From Burkholderiales bacterium (GTDB lineage Bacteria > Pseudomonadota > Gammaproteobacteria > Burkholderiales > Burkholderiaceae_F): a stretch of 64,000 bases of DNA. Positions within the stretch are counted from its first letter, which is position 1. Each line of letters opens with the position of its first letter. Positions 34,124 through 42,383 of this stretch are shown one piece after another. Both the position numbers and the translations under genes were made by a program. Under the pieces are notes generated by a model. The model searched no databases and had not been told where the DNA came from. It saw nothing but the letters and a program-made list of their open reading frames with translations. The DNA lies in the NCBI GenBank assembly GCA_016716275.1, contig JADJWR010000002.1:806001-870000 (forward strand). The letters run 5' to 3'.

Positions 34124-35222
34124 TCAGTCTCTCCGACGAGAACGGTTGCATGTCCGGGCCCAGTTCGCCGGCGGCGATGCGCGGCGCCAGCTCCAGTGCG
34201 TGCGCGCCGGCCAGCGTGACGCCCGAATGGCAGGTGACGACGAAGGCGCCCGGATGGCTCGCCGACTGCTCGTAGATCGGGAACCCGTCAGGGCTCAGCA
34301 CCCGCAGCGCGGCCCAGGTTCGATTCACCCGCACATCGCGCAGGCCGGGAAAGATGCGCAGCGCGCGCTCCGCCTGGGTCGCGCTGATCGACGTCGACAG
34401 CGACTCGTTGAAGCCGGACTCGTCCTGCGAGTCGCCGATCAGCACCGTGCCCTCGTCGGTCTGGCGGATCGTCGCCATCGGGTAGGCGAGGAAGCGGCGC
34501 ACGCGCTCGAGCACGATCACCTGGCCGCGCTGCGGCCGCACCAGCGCGCGCAGGCCGAGCGGCGGTCCGAGCACGGCGTTGCCCAGCCCGGCGGTGAGCA
34601 CGACCTGCGCAGCGCCGATCTCGCCGGCGCCGGCTGCGACGACGAATCGCCCGTTGCGGCGCTCGATCCGCTGCGCCTTGTGCAACGGCAGGTACTCGCC
34701 GCCGCGCCGGACGAAGGCGGCGTGCAGCGCGCGCAGCAGCCGCAGCGGATTGAGATGGCCGTCGAGCGGGCAGTAGGTGGCGCCGACGACGCCCGGGCCG
34801 ATGCCCGGCAGGCGCGCGGCGAGCGCGGCGCGGTCCAGCACCTCGACCGCGTAGCGTTCGAAGCCCGGCTGTTCGAGCAGCCGGGTCAGCGAGGTGACGC
34901 GGTTGTCCATTTCCGCTTCGGACAGGCAGACGTGGAAGCCGCCCGGCTGCTCGAGTGCGACGTCGATGCCGGTCTCGTCGCGCAGCAGGCGGGCGAGCTG
35001 CGGCGCCAGGCGTGCCGCCTGCTGCGTCCAGTTGCCGTACGGCGCCAGCCCGAGCCCCTTGCCCTGCACCCAGACGAGGCCGAAATTGCCGCGTGCAGCG
35101 CGGTAGGCGATGTCGCCCTCGTCGAGCAGCGCCGTGCGCCGGCCGAGGCGGGCCAGGCCGTAGGCAATGGCGCCGCCGACCAGGCCGCCGCCGACCACCA
35201 CGACGTCGAACTCGCGTGCCAT
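34104..35222 (-). CDS. Beta subunit of the dehydrogenase (FAD, DAO family)
   Basis: The 372-residue protein opens EFDVVVVGGGLVGGAIAYGLARLG and has the family segments FGLVWVQGKG, LEQPGGFHVCLSEAEMDNR and DGHLNPLRLLRALH. The C-terminal VRVNRTWAALRVLSPDGFPIYE and TCHSGVTLAGAHALEL match the beta subunits of octopine oxidase (OoxB), HcnC and D-hydroxyproline dehydrogenase, which hold the substrate. It should oxidise an N-substituted or D-configured amino acid. The start is ATG 35222; the preceding GTG is less likely. The first base of its ATG-side overlaps the stop of the transporter permease, tying it to the importer. Confidence 0.88.
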   Translation of the reverse strand: MAREFDVVVVGGGLVGGAIAYGLARLGRRTALLDEGDIAYRAARGNFGLVWVQGKGLGLAPYGNWTQQAARLAPQLARLLRDETGIDVALEQPGGFHVCLSEAEMDNRVTSLTRLLEQPGFERYAVEVLDRAALAARLPGIGPGVVGATYCPLDGHLNPLRLLRALHAAFVRRGGEYLPLHKAQRIERRNGRFVVAAGAGEIGAAQVVLTAGLGNAVLGPPLGLRALVRPQRGQVIVLERVRRFLAYPMATIRQTDEGTVLIGDSQDESGFNESLSTSISATQAERALRIFPGLRDVRVNRTWAALRVLSPDGFPIYEQSASHPGAFVVTCHSGVTLAGAHALELAPRIAAGELGPDMQPFSSERLNVQEAA

Positions 35223-36022
35223 CACTGCTTGCCCTTGCCGACGAACAGCCGCTCGAGGCCGACCATGCGATCGAGCGCGCCCATCAGCAGCAGCGTGCCG
35301 GCGATCATCAGCGCCGAGACCGCGGCTACCAGCGGGTCGATGGTGTCCTGGATGTGCAGGAACATGCGCACCGGCAGCGTGGTCGTGCTCGGGCTGGCGA
35401 TGAACACGCTCATCGTCAGTTCGTCGAAACTGGTGATGAAGGCAAGCAGCCAGCCGCTGACGATGCCGGGCAGGATCAGCGGCAGCGTGATGCGGCGGAA
35501 CACGGTGAAGCGGCCGGCACCGAGCGACACGGCGGCGCGCTCGACCGCCGGGTCCATGCCGGTGGCCGAGGCCAGCACCAGCCGCAGCGCGAACGGCAGG
35601 ATCACGATCACGTGCGCCATCACCAGGCCGCTGAAGGTGCCGTTGATGTTGACCGCGCTGAAGAAGCGCAGGAAGGCGACGCCGAGCACGATGTGCGGGA
35701 TCATCAGCGGCGACAGCAGGAACGCCGAGATGGCATCGCGCCCCGGGAAGTGAAAGCGCGCGACCGCCAGCGCCGCCGGCACCGCCAGCGCGGTGGCGAT
35801 GACCGAGGACACCAGACCGAGCGCCAGGCTCAGCCAGAAGGCGCTGATGAAGCGCGGGTTATCGAGGATCGCGGCGAACCAGCGCAGCGACAGCCCGTCG
35901 GTCGGCAGCGAGATGTAGCCGAGCGGCGTGAACGCGACCACGCAGACGATCGCCAGCGGCGCCACGATGAAGCCGATGAACAGCGCGTGGAAAGCCAGCG
36001 CCAGCGGGCCGTTGCGGATCAT
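35222..36022 (-). CDS. ABC transporter permease (PotC-like)
   Basis: The 266-residue protein has six predicted helices and the permease EAA-type motif AAVSLGAGRFTVFRRITLPLILPG. FDELTMSVFI is the PotC-type segment facing the substrate. It is the second permease of the importer; its ATG overlaps the stop of permease 1 as ATGA. With PotB-, PotA- and PotD-like neighbours it belongs to the polyamine/opine/phosphonate-type class of ABC importers. Confidence 0.9.
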   Translation of the reverse strand: MIRNGPLALAFHALFIGFIVAPLAIVCVVAFTPLGYISLPTDGLSLRWFAAILDNPRFISAFWLSLALGLVSSVIATALAVPAALAVARFHFPGRDAISAFLLSPLMIPHIVLGVAFLRFFSAVNINGTFSGLVMAHVIVILPFALRLVLASATGMDPAVERAAVSLGAGRFTVFRRITLPLILPGIVSGWLLAFITSFDELTMSVFIASPSTTTLPVRMFLHIQDTIDPLVAAVSALMIAGTLLLMGALDRMVGLERLFVGKGKQ

Positions 36023-36894
36023 GCCGCGCTCTCGCGGAAGACCGCCTTGTAGCGGCGCTCGATCAGCCGGTTCGACGCGTACAGCACCAGCACGTTGGCG
36101 GCCAGCAGCAGCACCGCCAGCGAGGCGCCGAGCGGCCAGTTCAGCGTGTTGAGAAACTCGTCGTAGGCGGCGGTCGCGATCACCTTCAGCCGCCGGCCGC
36201 CGATGATCGCCGGCGTGGCGAAGGCGCTGGCCGCCAGCGCGAACACCATCACGCTGCCGGACAGGATGCCGGGCATCGCCAGCGGCACGATCACCCGCCG
36301 CACGACGGTCGGCTGCCGGGCGCCGAGCGACACCGCGGCGCGCTCGACCGCCGGGTCGATCCGCTGCAGCGAGGCCCACACCGAGATCACCACGAACGGC
36401 ACCAGCACGTGGGTCAGTGCGACCACCACGCCGGTGACCGAATACATGAACGCGATCGGCTCGGCGACGAGCCCCAGCGCCAGCAGCGCCTTGTTGGCCA
36501 GCCCGGTGGAGCCGAACAGCAGCGCCCAGCCGAGCGTGCGCACCACCACCGAGATCAGCAGCGGCCCGAGCACCACCAGCAGGAAGATGCTCTTCCAGGG
36601 GTTGGCCATCCGGTGCAGCACGATCGCCTCGAACGTGCCGAGCACCGCGGCGAGCGCGGTCACCACCAGGGCGATCCAGAAGGTGCGGCCGAAAACCTCC
36701 CAGTAGTAGCTGTCGGTGAAGATCTCGCGGTAGTTCTTCAGCGTGATGCCTGGCTGGATGCCGCCGTAGAACTCGAAGTTCTGGAAGCTGATCAGCGCCA
36801 TCGAGGCGATCGGCACCACCAGGAACAGCGCGTAGACGGCGAGCGCCGGTGCCGACAGCCAGTACGCGGCGGCGCGCCTTCGTGCCGACGACAT
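36019..36894 (-). CDS. ABC transporter permease (PotB-like)
   Basis: The 291-residue protein has a first helix YWLSAPALAVYALFLVVPIASMALISF, a periplasmic loop with LKNYREIFTDSYYWEVF typical of PotB/PhnU-type permeases, and the EAA motif AAVSLGARQPTVVRRVIVPLAMPG. It forms the heterodimeric channel with the downstream permease. It starts 6 bp after the ATPase stop. Confidence 0.9.
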   Translation of the reverse strand: MSSARRRAAAYWLSAPALAVYALFLVVPIASMALISFQNFEFYGGIQPGITLKNYREIFTDSYYWEVFGRTFWIALVVTALAAVLGTFEAIVLHRMANPWKSIFLLVVLGPLLISVVVRTLGWALLFGSTGLANKALLALGLVAEPIAFMYSVTGVVVALTHVLVPFVVISVWASLQRIDPAVERAAVSLGARQPTVVRRVIVPLAMPGILSGSVMVFALAASAFATPAIIGGRRLKVIATAAYDEFLNTLNWPLGASLAVLLLAANVLVLYASNRLIERRYKAVFRESAA

Positions 36895-36900
36895 CGCGTC

Positions 36901-37959
36901 CTACCCGGCCGGCCGCTCGGCGGCAACCGCGCGCATCGCCTCGGCGCGCCACACCAGATGCACCTCGTCGCCCTCGACCGGGCAGGCGCTGCCGTCGTTC
37001 TGGCGGATCACCAGCGCGTCCCCGAGCGCGGTGTGCAGCTGGACCAGCCAGTGGTTGCCCTGGAACACGCGGTTGGTCACGCGCGCCGGCAGCGCGGCCG
37101 GCCCCGGCTCGCCGAAGGCGATCTTCTCCGGCCGCACCAGGATGCGGTCGCCGGCGCGCACGGCGGCGGATTCGCCGAGAGGCAGCGGCAGCGTCAGGCT
37201 GCCGACGGCGAGGCCGGTGGCGTCGACCCGGTCGACCTTGAACAGGTTGGCCTTGCCGAGGAAGTCGCAGACGAAGCCGGTGCGCGGATGCTCGTAGGCG
37301 GCGAGCGGGCTGTCCTCCTGCTCGATGCGGCCCTGATGCATCACCACGACGCGGTCGGACAGCGCCAGCGCCTCGGCCTGGTCGTGCGTCACCATCAGCG
37401 TGGTGATGCCGACGGCGCGCTGGATGCGGCGCAGCTCCACCTGCATCTCCTCGCGCAGCTTGGCGTCGAGGTTCGACAGCGGCTCGTCGAGCAGCAGCAG
37501 GCCGGGCTGGATCACCAGCGCGCGGGCCAGCGCTACCCGCTGCTGCTGGCCGCCCGACAGTTGCACCGGGTGACGCTCGGCAAAGCCGGCGAGCCCGACC
37601 AGCGCCAGTGTCTCGGCCACCCGCTGCTGGCGCTCGGTCCGGCCGACCTTGCGCATTTCCAGCCCGAAGGCGACGTTTTCCGCCACCGTCATGTGCGGGA
37701 ACAGCGCGTAGTTCTGGAACACGATGCCCAGGCCGCGCCTGGCGGCGGGCACCGCCAGCAGGTTGCGTCCCTCGAGCGTGACGCGGCCCGCTGTCGGCTC
37801 GACGAAGCCGGCAATCATCTGCAGTGTGGTCGTCTTGCCGCAGCCGGAAGGCCCGAGCAGCGACACGAACTCGCCCTTGGCGACACGCAGCGAAATGCCG
37901 TCGACGGCGGCGTGCTCGCCGTAGCGCTTGGTCAGCGCCTCGAGTTCGAGGAAGCTCAT
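36901..37959 (-). CDS. ABC transporter ATP-binding protein (PotA-like)
   Basis: The 352-residue protein has Walker A GPSGCGKTT, the Q-loop FQNYALFPHMTVAENVAFG, signature LSGGQQQRVALARAL, Walker B LLLLDEPLSNLDAKLR and the switch histidine MVTHDQAEALALS. The C-terminal TOBE domain (about 265-345) contains RAGDRILVRPEKIAF. It energises the importer encoded around it. The gene follows the binding-protein gene after 37 bp. Confidence 0.93.
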   Translation of the reverse strand: MSFLELEALTKRYGEHAAVDGISLRVAKGEFVSLLGPSGCGKTTTLQMIAGFVEPTAGRVTLEGRNLLAVPAARRGLGIVFQNYALFPHMTVAENVAFGLEMRKVGRTERQQRVAETLALVGLAGFAERHPVQLSGGQQQRVALARALVIQPGLLLLDEPLSNLDAKLREEMQVELRRIQRAVGITTLMVTHDQAEALALSDRVVVMHQGRIEQEDSPLAAYEHPRTGFVCDFLGKANLFKVDRVDATGLAVGSLTLPLPLGESAAVRAGDRILVRPEKIAFGEPGPAALPARVTNRVFQGNHWLVQLHTALGDALVIRQNDGSACPVEGDEVHLVWRAEAMRAVAAERPAG

Positions 37960-37996
37960 CGCGGAGCGGGCGGCGTGCTGCCGCCCGCCTCACCGG

Positions 37997-39034
37997 TCAG
38001 CGTTCGATCTCGCGCGTGAAGCGGTTGTTCCACGCCGTGCGGTTGGCGTTCACGGTGTCCCAGTCGGTGGTCAGCAGCTTGCCGACCGCTTCGCCGTACG
38101 GCAGCCCCTTCTGCAGCTCGGGCGGCAACTGCGTCTTGCGATGCACCGGCCCGGCGCCCGAGCCCTTGGCGAAGACCACCTGCGTGTCGGGCTGCAGCAT
38201 GAAGTCGATGAACTGCTGCGCCAGCGGCGACGGATTCGGCTTGGCGGTCGGGCAGATCGAGATGCCGAGCGCCATCGCGCCTTCCTTCGGGTAGACGAAC
38301 TCGGCCGGGAAGCCGGTGTCCTGGAAGGCCTTGACGCGGCCGCTGCCCCAAACGGCGAAGATGGCCTGCCCGCTCTGGAACAGTTCGGTCATCTTGCCCG
38401 GCTGCGCCTCGAAGGTCAGCACGTTCGGCGCGACCGACTCGCGCATCACCTTGAAGCCCGGGTCGATGTTCTTCTCGCCGCCGCCGTGCAGGCGCGCCAT
38501 CATGATCACGGTCTGCAGGCCGTAGGTGTTGTTCATCGGCGGGATGACCAGCTTCTTGCGGTACTTCGGGTCCTTCAGGTCGTTCCACGACGTCGGCGCC
38601 GGCATCTTGTTGTCGGCGAAGTACTTGGTGTTGTACATCAGGCCGGTGGCGACCACGCCGATGGTGACCGACTTGCCGGTCTTCATGTCGGCGACCGGAT
38701 ACAGCTCGGCGAAATTGACGCCCTTCAGCTCGCTGCACAGGCCGAGCGCAACCGCCTGGAACATCGGGCCGTCGTCGACGATGGCGACGTCGACCTCCAT
38801 GTTGCCGCGCTGCGCCTGCATGCGGGCGATGTTGTCGGTCGAGTTGCCGGCGACGTACTCGAGCTTGGCGCCGGTCTTCTTCTCGAACGCCGGCATGATC
38901 TCCTTGCGCATCATCTCCTCGAACGAGCCGCCGTAGCCGGCGACGGTGAGCTTGGCCTGCGCGAACGCGGTGGCGGACGAGAAGGCGGCAACGAGCGCCA
39001 CGGCGACGCCAGATGCGCGAGTGCGAAGTTTCAT
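37997..39034 (-). CDS. Periplasmic ABC substrate-binding protein (PotD/opine-binding-like)
   Basis: The 345-residue protein has a Sec signal peptide (MKLRTRASGVAVALVAAFSSATAFA) and an extracellular solute-binding domain opening LTVAGYGGSFEEMMRKEIMPAFEKKTGAKLEYV. Further along are TIGVVATGLMYNTKYFADN, SWNDLKDPKYRKKLVIPP and a Lys-rich C-terminus. The pattern is that of family-1/PotD-like receptors for polyamines, opines and related amines. A strong GGAGGAGT ribosome site fixes ATG 39034. It leads an eight-gene operon and faces the UTRA regulator across the palindrome at 39130. The ligand is probably what the dehydrogenase oxidises (inference). Confidence 0.9.
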   Translation of the reverse strand: MKLRTRASGVAVALVAAFSSATAFAQAKLTVAGYGGSFEEMMRKEIMPAFEKKTGAKLEYVAGNSTDNIARMQAQRGNMEVDVAIVDDGPMFQAVALGLCSELKGVNFAELYPVADMKTGKSVTIGVVATGLMYNTKYFADNKMPAPTSWNDLKDPKYRKKLVIPPMNNTYGLQTVIMMARLHGGGEKNIDPGFKVMRESVAPNVLTFEAQPGKMTELFQSGQAIFAVWGSGRVKAFQDTGFPAEFVYPKEGAMALGISICPTAKPNPSPLAQQFIDFMLQPDTQVVFAKGSGAGPVHRKTQLPPELQKGLPYGEAVGKLLTTDWDTVNANRTAWNNRFTREIER

Positions 39035-39129
39035 GACTCCTCCTTTGGGCAGACGGTGGATCCGACAACGACCGACATCACTTCGGTGCAGCGCGCCTCT
39101 TGCCACAACGGAATGCGCGTGCGACCATC

Positions 39130-39147
39130 ACTTTGTCCGGACAAAGT
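39130..39147. promoter_or_regulatory. Perfect 18-bp palindrome, candidate operator of the GntR/UTRA regulator
   Basis: ACTTTGTCCGGACAAAGT is a perfect palindrome between the divergent binding-protein gene (start 39034) and regulator gene (start 39208). Its TTGTCC/GGACAA halves resemble the sites of HutC/UTRA-type GntR regulators, which commonly read TTGT...ACAA. Position and symmetry make it the best candidate for control of both directions. Confidence 0.82.
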
Positions 39148-39207
39148 CTGCGCGCGGCCGGCGCCGCCTGTCAAGCCTCCGTGACGCCTGTCCGCGATCA
39201 GCACGCC

Positions 39208-39960
39208 ATGGATTCCGCCGTCATCGCCCACGACCTGCCAGCGCGCCAGACCCGCTACGCGGCGATCTTCCGCGCGCTCGCCGAGGGCATCCGCTCGGGC
39301 CGCTATCCGGTCGGCGGCCGGCTGCCGACCGAGGCCGAACTGTGCGTCTCCTACGGCGTCAGCCGGCACACGGTGCGCGAGGCGATCCGCCGGCTGACCG
39401 ACCAGGGCCTGATCGCCCGCCAGCCGGGTGTCGGCAGCATCGTGCTGCGGCGCACCCGCTCGGCCGGGTTCACGCAGCGGATCTCGGCGCTGCAGGACCT
39501 GCTCGCCTACGTGAAGACGGCGCAGCTCGAGGTGCTCGAGGCACGCGACATCAAGGCCGGCGCCGGCGAGGCGCGCCTGCTCGGCTGCCGGCGTGGCCAG
39601 GCCTGGCACCGGCTGGTGGCGCTGAAGCACCTGCGCGGCGCGCGGCAGCCGGTCGCCTACGTGCTGGCCTACGTGCATCGCGACCATCCGGCGCTGCGCG
39701 GCGTGCTCGACCGGCGCGGCGTCGACCTGCACGAGTTCATCGAGGACAAGATCGGCGAGCCGATCGTCACCGTCGAGCAGGAGTTCTCGGCCAAGCCGCT
39801 GCTCGGCCGCGAGGCGCAGGCGCTCGGTGTGGCGGCCGGCTACGCCGGCTTCGTCATCGCGCGGCGCTACATCGCCCGCAGCGGCAAGACGGTGCTGGTG
39901 ACCTCGACCATCTTTCCGCACCACCGCATGAACTACTCGATGTCGCTGAAGCTCGCCTGA
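39208..39960 (+). CDS. GntR-family regulator with UTRA effector domain
   Basis: The 250-residue protein has the winged helix RYAAIFRALAEGIRSGRYPVGGRLPTEAEL with recognition region YGVSRHTVREAIRRLTDQGLIARQPGVGS. The UTRA domain (about 95-245) contains WHRLVALKHLRG, PVAYVLAYVHRDHP and the C-terminal ARRYIARSGKTVLVTSTIFPHHRMNYSM. HutC-type regulators sense an amino acid, sugar or phosphonate. ATG 39208 is chosen as the family start; an in-frame GTG at 39181 is possible. It is divergent from the importer/dehydrogenase operon, so it probably represses it until the substrate appears. Confidence 0.9.
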   Translation: MDSAVIAHDLPARQTRYAAIFRALAEGIRSGRYPVGGRLPTEAELCVSYGVSRHTVREAIRRLTDQGLIARQPGVGSIVLRRTRSAGFTQRISALQDLLAYVKTAQLEVLEARDIKAGAGEARLLGCRRGQAWHRLVALKHLRGARQPVAYVLAYVHRDHPALRGVLDRRGVDLHEFIEDKIGEPIVTVEQEFSAKPLLGREAQALGVAAGYAGFVIARRYIARSGKTVLVTSTIFPHHRMNYSMSLKLA

Positions 39961-40027
39961 GCGCTACTAAACAGGCCATGCCGCCCGCGCAGGCGGGCAA
40001 TGGCGGCGAGCGAAGCGGAATCGCCTG

Positions 40028-40756
40028 CTACTTCAGTAGCCCAATCACCCACGGCGCCAGCCACGGCGCCACCAGCGCGGTGGCCAGTGCGGTGAGCCCC
40101 ATCGCCAGCCCGGCGAAGGCGCCGGCTTCCTCGCTGACGATGAAGGCGCGCGCCACGCCCTGGCCGTGGCCGGCCAGTCCGATGGCGAAGCCGCGCACCG
40201 CATGGCTCTTCACGCCGAGCGCGTCGAAGACGAAGCGGCCGAGCGCCGCGGCGACGATGCCCGTGAGCACCACGATCACCGCGGTGAGCGACGGAATGCC
40301 GCCGATCTTCTCGCTGATGCCCATCGCCACCGGCGTGGTGACCGACTTCGGCGCCAGCGAGGCGATGGTCGCCGGCGAGGCGCCGAGCAGCCAGGCGATC
40401 GCGAGCGCCGAAACCATCGCCACCACCACGCCGACCGCGAGGCCGACGGTCAGCGCGAACCAGGCGCGGCGCAGCTTGCGCATCTGCTCGGCGAGCGGCA
40501 CGGCCAGCGCCACCGTGGCCGGGCCGAGCAGGAAGTGGACGAACTGCGCGCCTTCGAAGTAGGTCGCATACGGCGTGCCGGTGGCAGCGAGCAGGCCGGT
40601 CAGCAGCAGGATCGAGATCGCCACCGGATTGACCAGCGGGTTGAAGCGGCTGCTCTCGTACAGCGCGAAGGCGCCGATGTAGGCGACCAGCGTCAGCGTC
40701 AGCCACAGCAGCGGCGAGGCCGACAGATAGACCCAGACGTCGGCCGCCGGGTTCAT
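40028..40756 (-). CDS. lrgB: LrgB/CidB-family membrane protein, likely glycolate transporter subunit
   Basis: The 242-residue protein has about seven helices and the LrgB motifs LALYESSRFNPLVNPV-like FALYESSRFNPLVNPVAISI, YFEGAQFVHFLLGPATVALA, APKSVTTPVAMGISEKIGG and the conserved GHGQGVARAF. Bacterial LrgB was first linked to murein hydrolase control, but the plastid homologue PLGG1 carries glycolate/glycerate. Here it is in the operon with glcDEF, which favours glycolate transport. ATG overlaps the lrgA stop as ATGA. Confidence 0.88.
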   Translation of the reverse strand: MNPAADVWVYLSASPLLWLTLTLVAYIGAFALYESSRFNPLVNPVAISILLLTGLLAATGTPYATYFEGAQFVHFLLGPATVALAVPLAEQMRKLRRAWFALTVGLAVGVVVAMVSALAIAWLLGASPATIASLAPKSVTTPVAMGISEKIGGIPSLTAVIVVLTGIVAAALGRFVFDALGVKSHAVRGFAIGLAGHGQGVARAFIVSEEAGAFAGLAMGLTALATALVAPWLAPWVIGLLK

Positions 40757-41115
40757 CGTTCCTGCCGCTGGTCGTCGTCGCGCAGCAGCGCGCGCACCGT
40801 CAGCGCGGTGGCGGCCATCGCCAGCACCGTGCTGACGACCATCGCCACCACGATCGCCACGCCTTCGGCGGCCAGCCGCGCGCCGTGCACCATCACGCCG
40901 ACGCCGGCCGGCACGAACAGCAGCGACAGGTGGGTGAGCAGCGTGTTCGCCGTCGGCCGCAGCCTGGCCAGCAGGTCGCGGCGCAACGCCACGGCAGCCA
41001 GCAGCAGCGCCATGCCGAGCACCGGCCCGGGCACCGGCAGCGCGAGGGCGAAGGTGGCGGCTTCGCCGATCAGCTGGAAGGCGAGCAGCAGCGCCAGCGC
41101 GTGCAGGATCGCCAC
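40753..41115 (-). CDS. lrgA: LrgA/CidA-family membrane protein, likely glycolate transporter subunit
   Basis: The 120-residue protein has four helices and the family motifs LPVPGPVLGMALLLAAVALR and LSLLFVPAGVGVMVHG. It starts at a GTG (41115), 9 bp after the glcF stop, and overlaps lrgB. LrgA and LrgB together correspond to the N- and C-terminal parts of plant PLGG1, the plastid glycolate/glycerate carrier. In the glycolate-oxidase operon it is most simply read as half of the uptake or export system for glycolate or lactate. Confidence 0.87.
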   Translation of the reverse strand: MAILHALALLLAFQLIGEAATFALALPVPGPVLGMALLLAAVALRRDLLARLRPTANTLLTHLSLLFVPAGVGVMVHGARLAAEGVAIVVAMVVSTVLAMAATALTVRALLRDDDQRQER

Positions 41116-41124
41116 GGCGAAGGC

Positions 41125-42354
41125 TTACCGCGCGGCAGTCAGGTGCGCGTCGAGCCACTCGATCCAGTGCCGGACCGGTCGCTCGGTGCCGCTAGCCAGG
41201 TGCGTGATGCAGCCGATGTTGGCCGACAGGATCACGTCGGGACCCGACGCCTCGAGGTGGCCGAGCCGGCGGTCGCGCAGCGCGTGGGCGAGTTCCGGCT
41301 GCAGCACCGAGTAGGTGCCGGCGGAGCCGCAGCAGAAGTGCGACTCGCCCGCCGGCATCACCTCGACGCCGAGCGCCGCCAGCAGCGACTCGACCTCGCC
41401 GCGGATCTGCTGGGCGTGCTGCAGCGTGCACGGCGGGTGGAAGACGACGCGGCCGCCGGCGCCGGGCTTCAGCCGCGCCCTGATTGCATCGGTCATTGCC
41501 GGCAGCACTTCGGCGACGTCGCGCGTCGCGTCGCTGACGCGACGCGCCTTCGCCGCGTAGGCCGGGTCGTTGCGCAGCATGTGGCCGTACTCGCGCACCT
41601 GCGCGCCGCAGCCGCTGGCGTTCATCACGATCGCCTCGCAGCCGGCCTCCAGGTGCGGCCACCAGGCGTCGATGTTGGCGCGCGCGTCGCGCAGGCCGCC
41701 GTCGTGGTCGCTCAGGTGGTAGCGGATCGCGCCGCAGCAGCCGGCGGCAGCGGGGATCACCAGCTCGATGCCGAGCGCGTCGAACACGCGCAGCGTGGCG
41801 GCGTTGATGTTCGGCGCCATCGCCGGCTGCACGCAGCCGGCGAGCATCAGCATCCTGCGCGGATGCGGCGTGCCCGGCGTGCGGCCGGCGTGCTGCGCCG
41901 CCGGCACCTTGGCTTTCAGGGAGGCCGGCAGCAGCGGCCGCGCCAGCTGGCCGAGCTTCATCGCCGGGCCGAACAGCGGGCTGGTCAGCCCCGCCTTCAG
42001 CGCGCCTCGCACGAGGCGGGCGCCGAACGGCCGCGGCACCTGCTCATCGACCACCTTGCGGCCGATGTCGACCAGCCGGCCGTACTGCACGCCGGACGGG
42101 CAGGTGGTCTCGCAATTGCGGCAGGTCAGGCACCGGTCGAGGTGAAGCTGGGTCTTCGCGGTCGGCCGCACGCCCTCGAGCACCTGCTTGATCAGGTAGA
42201 TGCGCCCGCGCGGCCCGTCGAGCTCGTCGCCCAGCAGCTGGTAGGTCGGGCAGGTGGCGGTGCAGAAGCCGCAGTGGACGCACTTGCCGAGGATCTCGGC
42301 AGCTTCCTGTCCTTCCGGCGTGTTCCTGATGAACTCGGCGAGGTTGGTCTGCAT
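41125..42354 (-). CDS. glcF: Glycolate oxidase iron-sulfur subunit
   Basis: The 409-residue protein has two 4Fe-4S motifs, CVHCGFCTATCP and CLTCRNCETTCP, in the first 100 residues. Two CCG domains follow, with AGCCGAIRYH and SHFCCGSAGTYS. This is the GlcF pattern of the membrane-associated glycolate dehydrogenase that oxidises glycolate to glyoxylate and feeds electrons to quinone. It is the third gene of glcDEF, 29 bp after glcE. Confidence 0.95.
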   Translation of the reverse strand: MQTNLAEFIRNTPEGQEAAEILGKCVHCGFCTATCPTYQLLGDELDGPRGRIYLIKQVLEGVRPTAKTQLHLDRCLTCRNCETTCPSGVQYGRLVDIGRKVVDEQVPRPFGARLVRGALKAGLTSPLFGPAMKLGQLARPLLPASLKAKVPAAQHAGRTPGTPHPRRMLMLAGCVQPAMAPNINAATLRVFDALGIELVIPAAAGCCGAIRYHLSDHDGGLRDARANIDAWWPHLEAGCEAIVMNASGCGAQVREYGHMLRNDPAYAAKARRVSDATRDVAEVLPAMTDAIRARLKPGAGGRVVFHPPCTLQHAQQIRGEVESLLAALGVEVMPAGESHFCCGSAGTYSVLQPELAHALRDRRLGHLEASGPDVILSANIGCITHLASGTERPVRHWIEWLDAHLTAAR

Positions 42355-42383
42355 GCGTCAGATCCGCGCGTTCCGGCCGGGTC

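Noticed and set aside
39983..39998. GCCCGC...GCGGGC hairpin between the UTRA regulator and lrgB as a terminator
   Set aside because: The stem is only 6 bp and no T-run follows on either strand.
40028..41115. Reading LrgAB as a holin/antiholin pair for cell lysis
   Set aside because: No autolysin or cid/lrg regulators are nearby. The glcDEF operon context fits a transport function better.
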